Shown: positions 14,156 through 25,663 of the stretch, one piece after another
Position numbering within the stretch: position 1 is the stretch's first letter
Layout: each line of letters begins with the position of its first letter
NCBI GenBank assembly: GCA_001600455.1
Contig: BCKC01000005.1
Location: forward strand, 558,001-622,000
Reading direction: 5' to 3'
From: Endocalyx cinctus
Lineage: Eukaryota > Ascomycota > Sordariomycetes > Amphisphaeriales > Apiosporaceae
Length of the DNA stretch: 64,000 nt
Program-made: the position numbers and the translations under genes
Notes under the pieces: generated by a model
Database searches by the model: none
What the model was told of the DNA's origin: nothing
Seen by the model: only the letters and a program-made list of their open reading frames with translations

Positions 14156-14269
14156 ATGGGTCAAACCGACGATTTGCAGCTCGCGTACCCAAATATGTCC
14201 TTCGTTCCCCAGAATCTCGTGGTTGGCCAAATCGTCACCCACGTTCTCGAGAACTTCAACCCTATCTGA
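14156..14269 (+). pseudogene. Isolated exon-like open segment, possible gene relic
   Basis: A 37-codon frame begins MGQTDDLQLAYPNMSF and ends at TGA 14267-14269. Its third codon positions are clearly GC-enriched, like the real exons of this window and unlike the surrounding DNA, and the reading is free of low-complexity sequence. A stop codon lies three codons before the ATG. No partner exon was found on either side, so it could be the remnant of a decayed gene or an uncaptured small gene. No family is recognised. Confidence 0.25.
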
Positions 14270-15025
14270 GACATCCTTCTTACTGTCGCTATCCGACCTA
14301 TCTATCTTACTTACTATCTTGTCATCACAAGAAAATAAATAAAAAACAGGTTCACGTCATTCGAGGTCATGATCAAACCTCGAGGCTTTTTCTTTCCATC
14401 CTTTTTGCTATATATCGTAGATGGAGTTTACTACCGTGATCTCCTAAACTAGAATAGAGAATCAGGAGAGCGTTCTCCAAAAGAGAGATAGAGAAAACGC
14501 CTCCAACGTCGAAGGTCTCATATCTGTTCTTTCTTACCCAACTGACTGGACTGGATCTCGCTTGTTCTAAGCTAGCGTCCGAGTCGCGAAGAACTGCTTT
14601 TGAGGCTTTCCAGAGTCTTGGTACCTGCACTCTCGCTTCTGGCCGTTGATGGAGTGACACCCAATGATGAGCTGCGTTCTTTTCTGATGTTAAACAAGCT
14701 CATGGGAAGCTTGCCTAGCTTCGAGCAGCGTATGCATAACCTTTCAGTCAGGGGGCCCGGTTCATGCATGCCTTATTACACATTTTATCGAAGGGTTGCA
14801 AGATTGGCGTACTTTGCGTCGAAGCGAGGTCAGTTGCATATGGCAAATGCAGTCTGGCGTTCTATCTACCTATGCGACCCTACGCGGTATTGTGTAGGTC
14901 TTCTGTTACTACACAATCTAAATCTGCCCAATCGTCTGTGATTATCGAATCAATCTACCATCGACTGGTCACCATTGACTTGTTACCCATTCACGAGATT
15001 TCGTTCCAATCCCAAATTGGAATCT

Positions 15026-15045
15026 GGGGGGGGGGGGGGGGGGGG
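15026..15045. repeat. G20 homopolymer
   Basis: Twenty consecutive G on the plus strand, flanked by AATCT and TATTTG. Long G runs are rare compared with the many A/T runs in this window and are prone to length error in sequencing. Confidence 0.95.
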
Positions 15046-18000
15046 TATTTGAAAGTTTTTCTTTTTTTGTTTCTTCTTCTTGTCTTTCCTCAGTTCGAAA
15101 TTGAACGGATCATACTCGTCATCATGTACCCCTTTTGATCAGCAGTTCTGGCTGTCATACCAGCATGCTATCAACGTATGTTTATATGTATATACGTATC
15201 ATATGCACGTAGTTTATTACACAACACCAGATCATATCCCTCGCAGGAACCTTCTTGGCTTGGATATTTCTATTTTCCCGAGGGAGGGGGAGGGGTGGAA
15301 GGTGGGGTGGTTCAGACTAGGACAGAATTACGAGAGGAAGCTATATCAAACCAAACATAATGAAGCCGTATCAAGCCAAAGCAAGCTTATGTTCGGATCT
15401 CGGTCGTTGGAATGATATAATTCGTTGAAAGTAGATTTTCTACACATGTTCTAGTAAGCTTCTATCACGTTCAAGGTGGCGGCATCTACATAATCTACAT
15501 GTATTCTGCTTGAAGTGATAGCAGGTAATTATGGGTCACCGTCACACGCCAAGCCGAAAGAGGTATAGCGTGTTCAGGGTTGTTGACAATTATCTTCTTC
15601 AGTGATATTCGGAGAGTTTTCGACGATTCTCTCTTACTGCGTATACGTATTGTTCGAGGGTATTGTTCCTGGTGTACATAATCCAAAATCTTCCTTGCCC
15701 GTTATTAGTGTATTGTACAAAGGGTGGCGTCGATGATATGGTGAATAGGACTGACTATTAAGCCGAGATTCAAGTATCTCCGTATTCTTCAATTAAGCTA
15801 CGTCTACACGTAAGTACACCTATATGTATATACCTATATCAAACCGCTGTAACAAATATACATATACATATAGCCATCCACACAAACTCTCCCACGCACG
15901 ATCACCGACGAATGAAGCACATAGACTCCCACGCTTCCTTACTGAAATAGGCAGTTACTGATTTGCCAGCGGCATATGACGTGCATAAGAAAGCTGGTCT
16001 CTTGTACACTAGATTTGAATTCTTTTCAATTCCTCCTTCTCTCTTTCATACCATGTGTGTGTGTGTACATAGTATGTATGCGTGCGCGCGCGTGCTTGTG
16101 TCCGACTGTGTCTCTGTCTGTAACCAGAATTGCTCGACATTTTTTTTTTTTCGCTTCGGCCACTAATTGCGTAGATGTATGTTATCAGCCAAGAAATAGA
16201 ATAGAAAAGGCTACTATCATGATTATCTTTCATTGCACTACATTTGATCAGGAACAGTCACACGGAGTAACTCGACAAGGCAGGTAACCCTCTTATCGGT
16301 TTGATATGATGATGCTCGATGATGATATTGGTCTTTACGGTAATAAGTTCGTTTATGATGGTTAATATGTCATAATTATGGTGGCTAATTTCGTGGGTTG
16401 CCGTCATTAGTGCAGTTTGCGTCAGTGTCAATTAATATCCCTAGTAAGATAGGAAGACAAAAGAAAAAGAGTAAGAGAGAGATGGAGAGCGAGAGAGAGA
16501 GAGAGAGGCAGGCAAAATGGGTCGGTCTCGTGTGGATTGAAACGGTTGCTAAAAAAAGGGTTGGTGACGATAGATATGATATCGTCAAACATAAATGAAC
16601 AAGGGCTTTTTACACTAAAAAAGCGATCTTTGTTTGCCCTTATGCTTATTTCTTATTTCTTATTCCTCGCTCCTCGTTCCTCTTTTTTTTTTAGGACAGA
16701 GACAATCCCCTTAAGAAAAAAAAGAAAAAAAAAAGAAAGAGAGAAAACAAAAGTATTTCTCTATGAAATCCTTCGCTGGTTAACTACAATATTCAGGAAA
16801 CGCTGGGGAAAAATCACCGCTGGAGATGAGTTTCCTTCCGCAACGGGGTTTTGTGGCGTGGCGTAGGATCGCCAAGGCACCTTTTTTTACCTTGTTCTAT
16901 CAGACCCCGGGCGCTGGCTGGCTGACTGTCCCCTGGCTTCATGGAGCTGTACCGTTGACAGCCAGACCTTAATAAGAAACAAACTATCCACATCAGATAG
17001 TGTCTACAATGCCATGTGTGTCCATAATTGGTAGAGTACCCTAGCTATCTTGACAGGCCCTGGTGAGTCCCTGCTTCACTTCAAATGTGAAGGCGGTGCA
17101 AGCCACATTGTCAGAAAGATGAGATGTATGTACGTACCCTAGGTAGTAGCAGTATAGAGAGGTACGTACCTAGAAACCTAGTAACAAGCGCTAAAGTATT
17201 AAGTATAGGCGAATGTATAGGTACAAAACCCACCTGCGGACGCCTATTAAGTACCTAAGTATACTAGCCAGTGAGGAATTAACCCCCTTGTCGAACCCCA
17301 ATCTTTTAAACAAAACTTATACTATTTACATGACCTGTACCCAGTACATTACGGCACTACAATTTACCACGCCAGTGCTGTACATAGGCAGTAACTGTAC
17401 ATAGTATAGTATAGTACAGAATTACATAGTAGGATTATGCGTAAATAAAAAAAAAAAAAAAGATAACGACTAAATCATTTGTGGCCGAGTTTTACCACGT
17501 GTAGGAAACTCCCTTATTACACAAAATTTATACCCTTCATACCTTGCAGACTTGCACAAAAAAATGTAAAGTACCTACTGGGTCGGGCGTGTATCCCGCG
17601 GTGGGTTATGCAGAAAAGAAGAATGCCAGGTCCACACTCCACGCTGTCCGTAACAATAACGAGAGATAGATAGGTCTGTTTCCCTTTAGATAACAGATTT
17701 TCTCTACGAGAGCTGCAACCAGAGTCTGTCCTATCGGGCAGCTTGACGAGAAGATAGGCTACAAGTTGCAGGCTTGTAACCAGCAGTAGCAGCACTGCTA
17801 CCTCGATCGGAGTCCTATGCATCAGTTTTGGTACGTCTGTATACGCCTATACATATGTACGGCGAGGGTAAGACGACCCAATTACCTGCTAGGGTTTCGG
17901 AAATTTCGTCATGTCTAAAATACCTTTTAGCGTACTGGAACTCTCAGTACTTATGCCTTGATTACCTGAGACCTACCTCTCAATGTACTCCGTAGATAGA

Positions 18001-18816
18001 TACGGACCAGGGGGGGGGAGTGAGGGGTGTGAGGGGTGTGAGGGGAGTAGTAGTACGGGAGTACATAATGTATATACCCTTGACCAGGACGGACCGGGGG
18101 GGTTACTCTCACTACTTCGCCCGTCACATCCAAACCAGGTTATCTACCAGGCTGTTTAATATAATGAGGGTTTCCAATGCGGCTAGTTAATTGTACAGAG
18201 GCTACGGAGTACATGCCTGCAAGAATAGTAAAATAAAATAAAATCAAAACTAAAAAAGATACAAAGTAGAACGTACCATTATACATAGGTACCAGTCTCG
18301 GATCCGCGTGGGATCGATGTAATGTGGACTACCTATCATATAGTACGTACTCACATATATACATAGTATACATAGTACTTAACCATGCTACGCCCATAAT
18401 ATACGGAGAAAAAAAAAAAAAAAAGAAGCTATGATGCTGGTGTTTGTCGAAGCTTCATAAATTTCCAAGTCCTCGAGAGATCTACTTTTGTTCTTAAGCT
18501 TAAAGTTATTTTAGTCTCACCGTTTCCCCCCTTGACCTCACTCGTCGATCTTCACCATTCATCTCTCTTCCTCCCAACTCTTCAAACACATACATATATA
18601 TCATCCACCTCACCTCACCTCACACAACATATTTAACTTAGAACATACACCACACATCACTCAACTCACGTACATACACTTCGCCTACGTACATACATAC
18701 TTACACACACACGTACATACATATATCCATACGTACATACGTACATATTCATACATATACATTTGTCTTTCAAAGACATTGGTGCACCTACGCACGCCAA
18801 CACATACCTACATACC

Positions 18817-18829
<13 letters not shown>

Positions 18830-18850
<21 letters not shown>

Positions 18851-18851
18851 A
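18830..18851. repeat. (CA)n microsatellite in the 5' leader
   Basis: An uninterrupted CA dinucleotide run ends one base before the ATG context of the bZIP-ankyrin gene, so it is likely transcribed as the last part of its 5' UTR. Confidence 0.9.
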
Positions 18852-18852
18852 C

Positions 18853-20157
18853 ATGTCTGGAACAACATCACCACGCAGCGGACGCCCGCTCACAACGTCC
18901 TACGTAGACTTGATGAAGCCGGACGAGGATTGGAGAAATCTACCCGACGCCGCGGAGAGAAGAAAAATCCAGAACCGCCTAGCACAGCGAGCATACAGTA
19001 CGTTATAACCTACAACTTGAGATTTCTTCTCTTTGTTTCGAAAAGCTTAGAAAACTGACTTGTTTTTTTTTCCCCTTATAGGACGTAACATGAGGGATCG
19101 GACAAAGGAAGTAGAGAGACTAAAGAAGCAACTCAGACAACTCCAAGAGGCCATGAGCCAAGATCCCACAACCACACCACCACCAGAGCACGAGCTACCG
19201 GGAGGAGGCAGGAGTCCTTCGCACCTCGGGGGCACCCCCTCTCACGGCCAGGACGGTCACCGCAAGATGGGCGAATATCTACAGTCGTGGCCTCATACAC
19301 CTACCGAGCACGTACACGGCTTGGGACTCACGATGGCCGACGGCGAGAACCCGATCAACTTCGACCAGTCCTCCTACTTCACACATCTTCCCCCCGCCAC
19401 GGGCGAGCAACAGCAGCTCGTCAACGCGCCCCCGCCGGGACGTCGTCAACGCGCGGTCACCTCCGGGGGCGCCTCAGCGCCTCCCACCTCGGCCATGGGC
19501 CACCACCTTCGCAGCAGCAGCATCGGTCCCGTCTACACCTCTCAATGTCCCAGCCCCATGCCCTGGGCCGCGGGTCCCGGAAACCCCGACGGCGACCTGC
19601 ACATGTCCCCTCACCCTCACGCCCACGCCTACCCGATGTACAACAACGGCGAGGAGCTTTCCATGTACCACCACCCTGACCCCAACTACCCGATGGACGA
19701 GAACGCCGCCGCCGCAGCGGCTGCCGCGGCTGCTGCCGCGGCCGTGGCTTCGACGACGCCCGCTTACACTACTTCTCCCGAGTCTGATTTACACCACAGC
19801 CCCGCCTGGTCTCACCTAGAGCGGAAAACGTCGACGCGGCCTACGAGCTCTTCCTTGGCCTCTACTTTACTCTCCAGCGTACCTGACGTGCCCGAGATGC
19901 AAGGAGGATCTTCCTTGCCGGAGACGACCGCTCCGCTACTACACTTCGCCGTCGCGGGCGGTCATATTGATACTTTAAGACTTCTACTTCAGCGCTACGA
20001 CGTGAACGTCAACAGCCGGGATAACTCGGGCTACACGGCCTTACAGCGGGCGGTCATGTGCGGTCGGACCGACATGGCTTCCATGCTATTGGAGAGGGGA
20101 GCCGTCATAGACGGTGATGATACTTGGACCGCTGAGGTTGTCAAGATCAAGTCATGA
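18853..20157 (+). CDS. bZIP basic-region plus ankyrin transcription factor (bANK type)
   Basis: Exons 18853-18997 and 19082-20157 join in phase 1 inside the basic region to give 406 residues. Residues 35-56 hold the DNA-binding basic region with the invariant Asn41 and Arg49 (NRLAQRAYR), the AQR form seen in fungal Yap-like bZIPs. The zipper is short: only Val, Leu and Met occupy the three heptad d positions before prolines start. A long Pro/Ser/His-rich linker follows, including 13 consecutive Ala near residue 257. The last 75 residues contain two ankyrin repeats (LLHFAVAGGHIDTLRLLLQR and TALQRAVMCGRTDMASMLLE). This combination is known from fungal regulators of secondary metabolism such as TOXE of Cochliobolus carbonum. 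It should act in the nucleus. The target genes cannot be inferred, and no biosynthetic cluster adjoins it. Confidence 0.9.
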
Positions 20158-22077
20158 GGGGAGGGGGAAAATCAAAGAAAAAAAAACATAAAACATAAAA
20201 AATTTCGCTTCTTTTTCTTTTCATTATACATACATACCTACCTATATACAAACCGTACATATATGTTAGCTTGTTGTTTATAACGCTTTTTACGAGAGAT
20301 ATCTACAATTCTACTTCTTTTCTACCAAACATTTTTATTTTCTTCCTCCAATTCTGCTCTCAACTTTGTTTACATTATACATATATTTTTTACACCAAAC
20401 ATGTATATATATACGCAACATGTTTTTTTTTTTTTTTTTTCACTTTTATACCATACTTTTTTGCACATTTTCATTTATGTCAATTTTCATCAATTGAATT
20501 GTGCAATTTTTTCATCGTTTATTTTTTATTTTTTATTTTTTTTTTAAAAAAAAAAAAACTCTTTTCTCGTATATGTACGGTTTTTTTTTACCTTGGATTC
20601 TTACTTTTTTCTTACCTGTGTACGAGGAAATTGAGGCTTATTTCGCATACCTAGGACCAGCTGACATACATGTTCATGGATGCGAAGGAATCCTTGTATC
20701 ACTGAATTTCCTTCTTCTGCCTTTCTTAGGTTAGATTTCCTCTTTTTTTTTTCCTGAACAAAAAAAAAATGGTGTATCTCCCCCACTCCAATTGAGGTGG
20801 TGGTTCAGTTCCACTTGCCTGATCTGGAATGTATATCATTTATTTCTTTTATACTATTAGGTGTGGGCGTTTTTTATCTCTTGATTTTTTATTTTTTTTT
20901 TATCTTGACCTTTTTTTTATTTTCCTATTTTTCTCTTTTCTTCATTCTGTCTTTCTCAGATGACGCTTCACTGCTTTTTTTGCTTATGGGCAGGACAAGG
21001 GGTGGGAGGGGGGTTACGGGGATGGGAAGGACATGGTATTTTCTTGGCAAATTATCCTGGGGGGTTTCTGGCTATTTTGGGGTTATACAGGACTTTCAGG
21101 TGAAATGGATAACCTTTTTTTTTTTTTTTTTTTTGCTTTCTCATCTTTCCTCTCTTCTGAATTGTCTATTATTTTTTTGTCGATCTCTCTATACCCAAAA
21201 TACGAAGTTTTTAGATTCAATATGGACAGAGATACAATATAAAAAAAAAAGTTACCAATAAAATTGAATATTCACAATAAACAAAAACAAAGCAGCTCCA
21301 AGTCCCACGTTCCAAGTTCGTCTCACTACTTGAATCCATCTAATCCTATCCTTTTACGGTTTGACATTCATTGGTTTTCCTGATCTGATCTACTACTGCA
21401 ATGTGACATTATTCTGAATGCCTTATTTTTAACCCGACGTATGGTTCATTTACTTTGCCGCGTACCATTCTGCCGTGTCTTTATTTTTAAAAAGTAAAGT
21501 TATCATTTAAAGTTTTAAAGTTTCAGGCTGGAATAGGAATAGCTGGTCATCCTGATTTATTTTTATGACATCGGCGTCCAGATTCGTTATACCGAGCGTT
21601 GAACAAGGGTAATGTAGTATTGCTTGATAGGTCAGAATGGTTTTTTTTTTCTCACATCTTACACGTACACTACTGACTAGGACCTAAGCTATACACTAAT
21701 CTGCTAAATGAGAAATGGGAAATAGGAAATAGATCTTCACGGTATGTTTCGTAACTCAGTACTGATTTTGGTTAGAAGAAGTATTGTCTCTTTTGTCTCT
21801 TGCAACACTAGTCAATTCTGCAAGGTACATGGGAAGAAGCGGGAAATACAAGAGATGGATAAGGCCTCGGTATATTGTATTTGGAAACGAAAAGTGATAC
21901 GGTTGACATGAGTTATTACCAAACGACGTAGATAGATATACATTACATTACATATCCACAGATCTTCATAAGACAAAATAAAAATAATAATAAATAAATA
22001 AATATTTTGCATATACGCGCATACACGAAAATACTAGACAGCTTCGGAGATGAAACCTAATAAGCTAAAAAACTAAT
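20158..22077. other. Convergent intergenic region, extremely T-rich
   Basis: This lies between the 3' ends of the bANK gene and xanA. It consists of T-rich plus-strand DNA with many T8-T18 runs at 20420-21140, and the frames seen there are low-complexity Phe/Leu artefacts. 3' UTR sequence of both genes is expected at the edges. Confidence 0.6.
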
Positions 22078-23389
22078 TCAGAGGGGTCCCTCGGGAAGGT
22101 GACTAGCGGCGACGTTGCATTGCCGAAACAGCCTCACCTCGTCCTCGGCGAAAGCCCCAACCACGCTATGGAGGAGGCCACGGTTATGAAAAAGCACGAA
22201 GTCGCCCTCTTCCCAATCGTGAGCGTAAACGCGACTTGGCGCGATGCCGGGCCTCTGTAAGCGATGGACGATGGCGCGGACTCTGCCGAGGTCGTCCACG
22301 ACCGTACCATCCGCCAGACGAAGCTTTCGAATCGCCGACGGATGAATTTGTAAGGCTAATTTCCCCGTGGTGGGATTACGCCAGCAGAGAGGCAGTGTTT
22401 GTACCTTCTCTTCGTCTACCGGGGGTAGCTCGTCTAGCGGCACTTCCAGTCCCTGCGACACGAGCCCTAATCCGTCAGGTCGGGATTTAGCAGTCCCCAT
22501 CCACACGTAGGGATGAGGTGCGTATTCGACCTTGGTCGCTCGCGCGAATTCTTTATCCTCCTCTGATAGCAAGTCATACATGGTATACCCAGAAACAAAC
22601 GCGGTAGTGCCCAAAGGTACCTCCAACTCATCCCCGGTTCCGTCGTCGTAACGGCAAATTTGTCGCCGCCCACCGGGTACCTTGACGGCCAAAAGTGTCG
22701 TCACTACGGGTGGCGCTAAATCATATAACGCAGCGTCTATATGCCAGCGATAAAATCGAGTATAGTGGAGGTCGTCCTCCGGGGCGATGCTAGTCGCATG
22801 AAAAGTTTTATGATGCGGGTGTTTAAGCTGGAAGTTCTTGAGCCCCTCGTACTCTGAGACGAAGCCGTTACCAATTACCTGGACCTGTGGCTGATGCGGG
22901 ACTGTCTTGAGATCCGGGTGGAGAATGCTCCTCTTCGAATCGACCGTTTTGCCATGCCCGTAAGAGGTGGCGCTAGGGTCAAAACGACGGGTTAATTCAA
23001 ACTGCGCTTTTGGCGTAACTTGGCCCTGTTTTTTAAATACCAGAACCTGGTGGCTGAACAATGCATTCCGAATGATCTCAAAATCAGCATCTGTGGGGTT
23101 TGATTGATTGATTAGTCAGTAGAGAGATCTTTTACTAAAGAAAAAAAAAATAATAAATTTTTAATTCATTTCTTCTTACCTTAGGAGGTTACCGATTTTA
23201 CGGGTTGTCTCCCTCTCAAATGAAAGGTATAATTATTTAATTCCTTTCCGTTAATACAGTAATAATAGCATGCCCAATATTTTTCTTACCAGTAATATTC
23301 TCGATATCGACGTTTAAGACGGTAGCACCAAAGTTGACTTCCGAGTCTTCCGATCGTGGGATTGGTTCGATTATGATCTTGGAATCCAT
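22078..23389 (-). CDS. xanA: Xanthine dioxygenase (Fe(II)/2-oxoglutarate-dependent), XanA
   Basis: Exon 1 23389-23290 and exon 2 23090-22078 give 370 residues with a single 199-nt phase-1 intron. The enzyme hydroxylates xanthine to uric acid with 2-oxoglutarate and O2, an alternative to molybdenum xanthine dehydrogenase in fungal purine catabolism. The iron-binding triad is present: His150 and Asp152 in RWHIDAALYD, and His341 in NRGLLHSVVGAF. Lys123, Glu138, Asp139, Arg353 and Asn359 correspond, with a constant offset of one, to the active-site residues I recall for Aspergillus nidulans XanA (K122, E137, D138, R352, N358; metal H149, D151, H340). RRFDP and the SVLHPDLK-like ILHPDLK block also match. 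There is no signal peptide, so it is cytosolic. The gene sits alone beside a 15-kb desert, not in a purine cluster. Regulation by purine or nitrogen status is known for the family but not visible here. Confidence 0.94.
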
Positions 23390-23530
23390 GGTATTTGAGT
23401 TTTCGAGATTTGAAGATCACGTAAGTTAACGGAGGCGCTCTCTGTCTAAATTCTACGATTGGTTTAGGTTAAAAAAAAAAAAAAGTTGAAGTAACCCTAT
23501 TTCAATAATCAAGTTGAAGATTTGATACAC

Positions 23531-23557
23531 GAAGAAGAAGAAGAAGAAGAAGAAGAA
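23531..23557. repeat. (GAA)9 microsatellite upstream of xanA
   Basis: Nine perfect GAA units on the plus strand, 140-170 bp upstream of the xanA start codon. A polypurine run of this kind on the non-template side is common in fungal promoters. Confidence 0.9.
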
Positions 23558-23876
23558 AAAGTTGATAGATGATGATTTTTTTTTTGTTTGTCCTCTTCTC
23601 ATTTATATCCATATTTCTTATTTACCTTAACATTTTAAGCTCTCTCCTCTTTTAAGAATTAGGGTTAAAAATTACGCAATATCGGCCGCTTCCTAGAGAC
23701 ATTGACAGCATTTAAATGTTTACAACTCTCATTTTGATGTGGCTTACCGCCTTCCCGCAAGACGGACAACGCCGAAGTGGGATGAAAACGCCACAAGTCA
23801 GATTGGGACTATACTAGAGACCCATTCAGCCATTGCCACATGCTGTTCATGGGTTCCAAATAAGCTTCTTACGCCT

Positions 23877-23901
23877 TATAGTATAGTATAGTATAGTATA
23901 G
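23877..23901. repeat. (TATAG)5 microsatellite
   Basis: Five perfect tandem copies of the pentamer TATAG. Confidence 0.9.
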
Positions 23902-25627
23902 TTATACGATGATATGGATTTCATCAAACCATGGTGTATCTAGGTATTGTATATAGACAGATATAATGGATATGTAGACAGATACATCAAGTCTATAATA
24001 CCAAGTCACGATACAAGATAATCCAATTCGGTACAATTCGGTACAACTCCAATTTCGTATTCGTACTCTTTATTTCTTTTAGTACGACGAAGCCCACTCA
24101 ATGTACACCCATATACGTACCCATTGTGATATTACTAGTGTAGATACCAGGTAGGTGTTTACATAGTAGTAGTATGTAAGGCTAGAAAGCTTGTGGACTT
24201 ATCAAACCTGGGGTATTACAAAATAAGACAAATAAGTCATTTATTTCAGTGGAAAAGTACGTTTTGGCTTAAGTGTCTGCACGTACGTGTAAACTAATCT
24301 TCCAAAAAAAAATTCTCCACCGCCATCTTGAGCACGTTTTCTCTTCTCTCGAGACTCAAGGGTTCTCATCACCTCGAAGTACTGTACATCTCGCGGCATT
24401 TTGAGGAGTATATAGTTATAGACTATAACTAACGAGGTAGTAATTTCGTGGATAGCGTAAAGTACGGGTAACAAACCCACGTCGAAGCTTAGTTTAATTA
24501 CGGTAGTCGCTCGCGATAGGGAGGGGAGAGGGGGGAGGGGCTTCACGACGATGCCGATGACGATATTACAGTTATCGATCAGCAGATGGTGGATATAGAT
24601 ATAGAGATCCAGTGTACTATGTAAAATATATTCAAAATATAGCATCATAGCTGTGGATAAGACCTTCAAATTGGGAAGATACATTAGATTAAGCTAAATC
24701 AGAAGCCGCATTAATTGCTTGCGGCTCCACAGACCGCACACCGCACGCACGCACACGCACACACGTGCTCGTAAGGATCGTCGCAGGCTCCATCGGTGTT
24801 CGCGTTTCACCATATCTGATAAGTGCTAGTATACTGCAAAGGCATTAAATACTATGAGGGGAAGAGGGGAACGATCGATAGTTGAAGTCTCACGAAGACG
24901 CTTTTGGTGTTGAGTGGGAGCATTTTTAGTATATTTTTGACACTTTTAGAGGATCTCTTTCTCTATCGTTCTAGTGTAAAGCAAAAAAATCCGCAAGTCG
25001 TCTCACGTCAGCCGAGAGAAATGAAATAAAATAGAAGAATCTAGGGAAGCCAAGATATGCTAGTGTACTACGCGCCATCACTATCGGGAAGAAGCAAAAA
25101 AACAAGCATCATGATTAACGCAAAGTAGCGTAGAGCCACGCAGCTCACCCGTTTACTCGTTTACCCGTTCAATTGGTCGAGCGCTCACGAACACACCGTG
25201 GCCTAGACCCTTGTTTCTCTCGTCCACTTCGGACAAAGTGGACCTCGTCATTTTGCCCATACCCAGGCTGCCCAGCCTTCTGTTTTATACTAGCTAAACT
25301 AGTTTATGAAAATCGTCGGGTCTTCTTATTCAAGCTTTTGCGGTTTGTGGAGGGACAAGACGCCAAAGACGGAAATTCTCGTAGGTTATAGTACGTACCT
25401 TTCCTTATCTAATTCTTTAGTATTTCGTTATTACTAAGAATCTATTATCATCTATACCATCTCCATTAATTTTTACCGTCTTTTAAGATCATACTATAAT
25501 GTACTCCATACTCAAATTTCATACTTCAAGCATTATCTTGTTACACTTCTCTCAATGCCTAGTGTAGCAAACTTTTACGTGTAGATATTTTTAGAATCGC
25601 ATCTCGGTGTTCCTAATCAACCCCACG

Positions 25628-25629
<2 letters not shown>

Positions 25630-25659
<30 letters not shown>
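25630..25659. repeat. (TC)15 microsatellite
   Basis: Uninterrupted TC dinucleotide run of about 30 bases on the plus strand. Confidence 0.9.

Positions 25660-25663
<4 letters not shown>

Larger units (their letters stand above)
14270..18852. other. Gene desert 1 (right part) and promoter region of the bANK gene
   Basis: No convincing coding sequence. It contains microsatellites (G20 at 15026, GT runs near 16060, GA runs near 16475-16507, CA run ending 18851), several CCTAGGTA motifs near 17140-17170, and two copies of the TACTCCGTA/TACGGAGTA 9-mer at 17986 and 18203. The last 350 bases are CA/TACATA-rich with CACCTCACCT-type pyrimidine-purine tracts and are probably the 5' UTR and promoter of the next gene. 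Confidence 0.5.

Noticed and set aside
14600..14941. 113-codon frame with a hydrophobic start
   Set aside because: Although it begins with a signal-like stretch, the rest has no domain, no GC3 bias and no homology I recognise; it is treated as chance.
20271..21261. Phe/Leu-rich hydrophobic plus-strand frames
   Set aside because: They come from T homopolymers in the 3' intergenic DNA, not from membrane proteins.
23098..23280. Possible extra mini-exon inside the xanA intron
   Set aside because: Joining the flanking exons directly restores a continuous conserved sequence (DIENITDADFEII), so no extra exon is needed.
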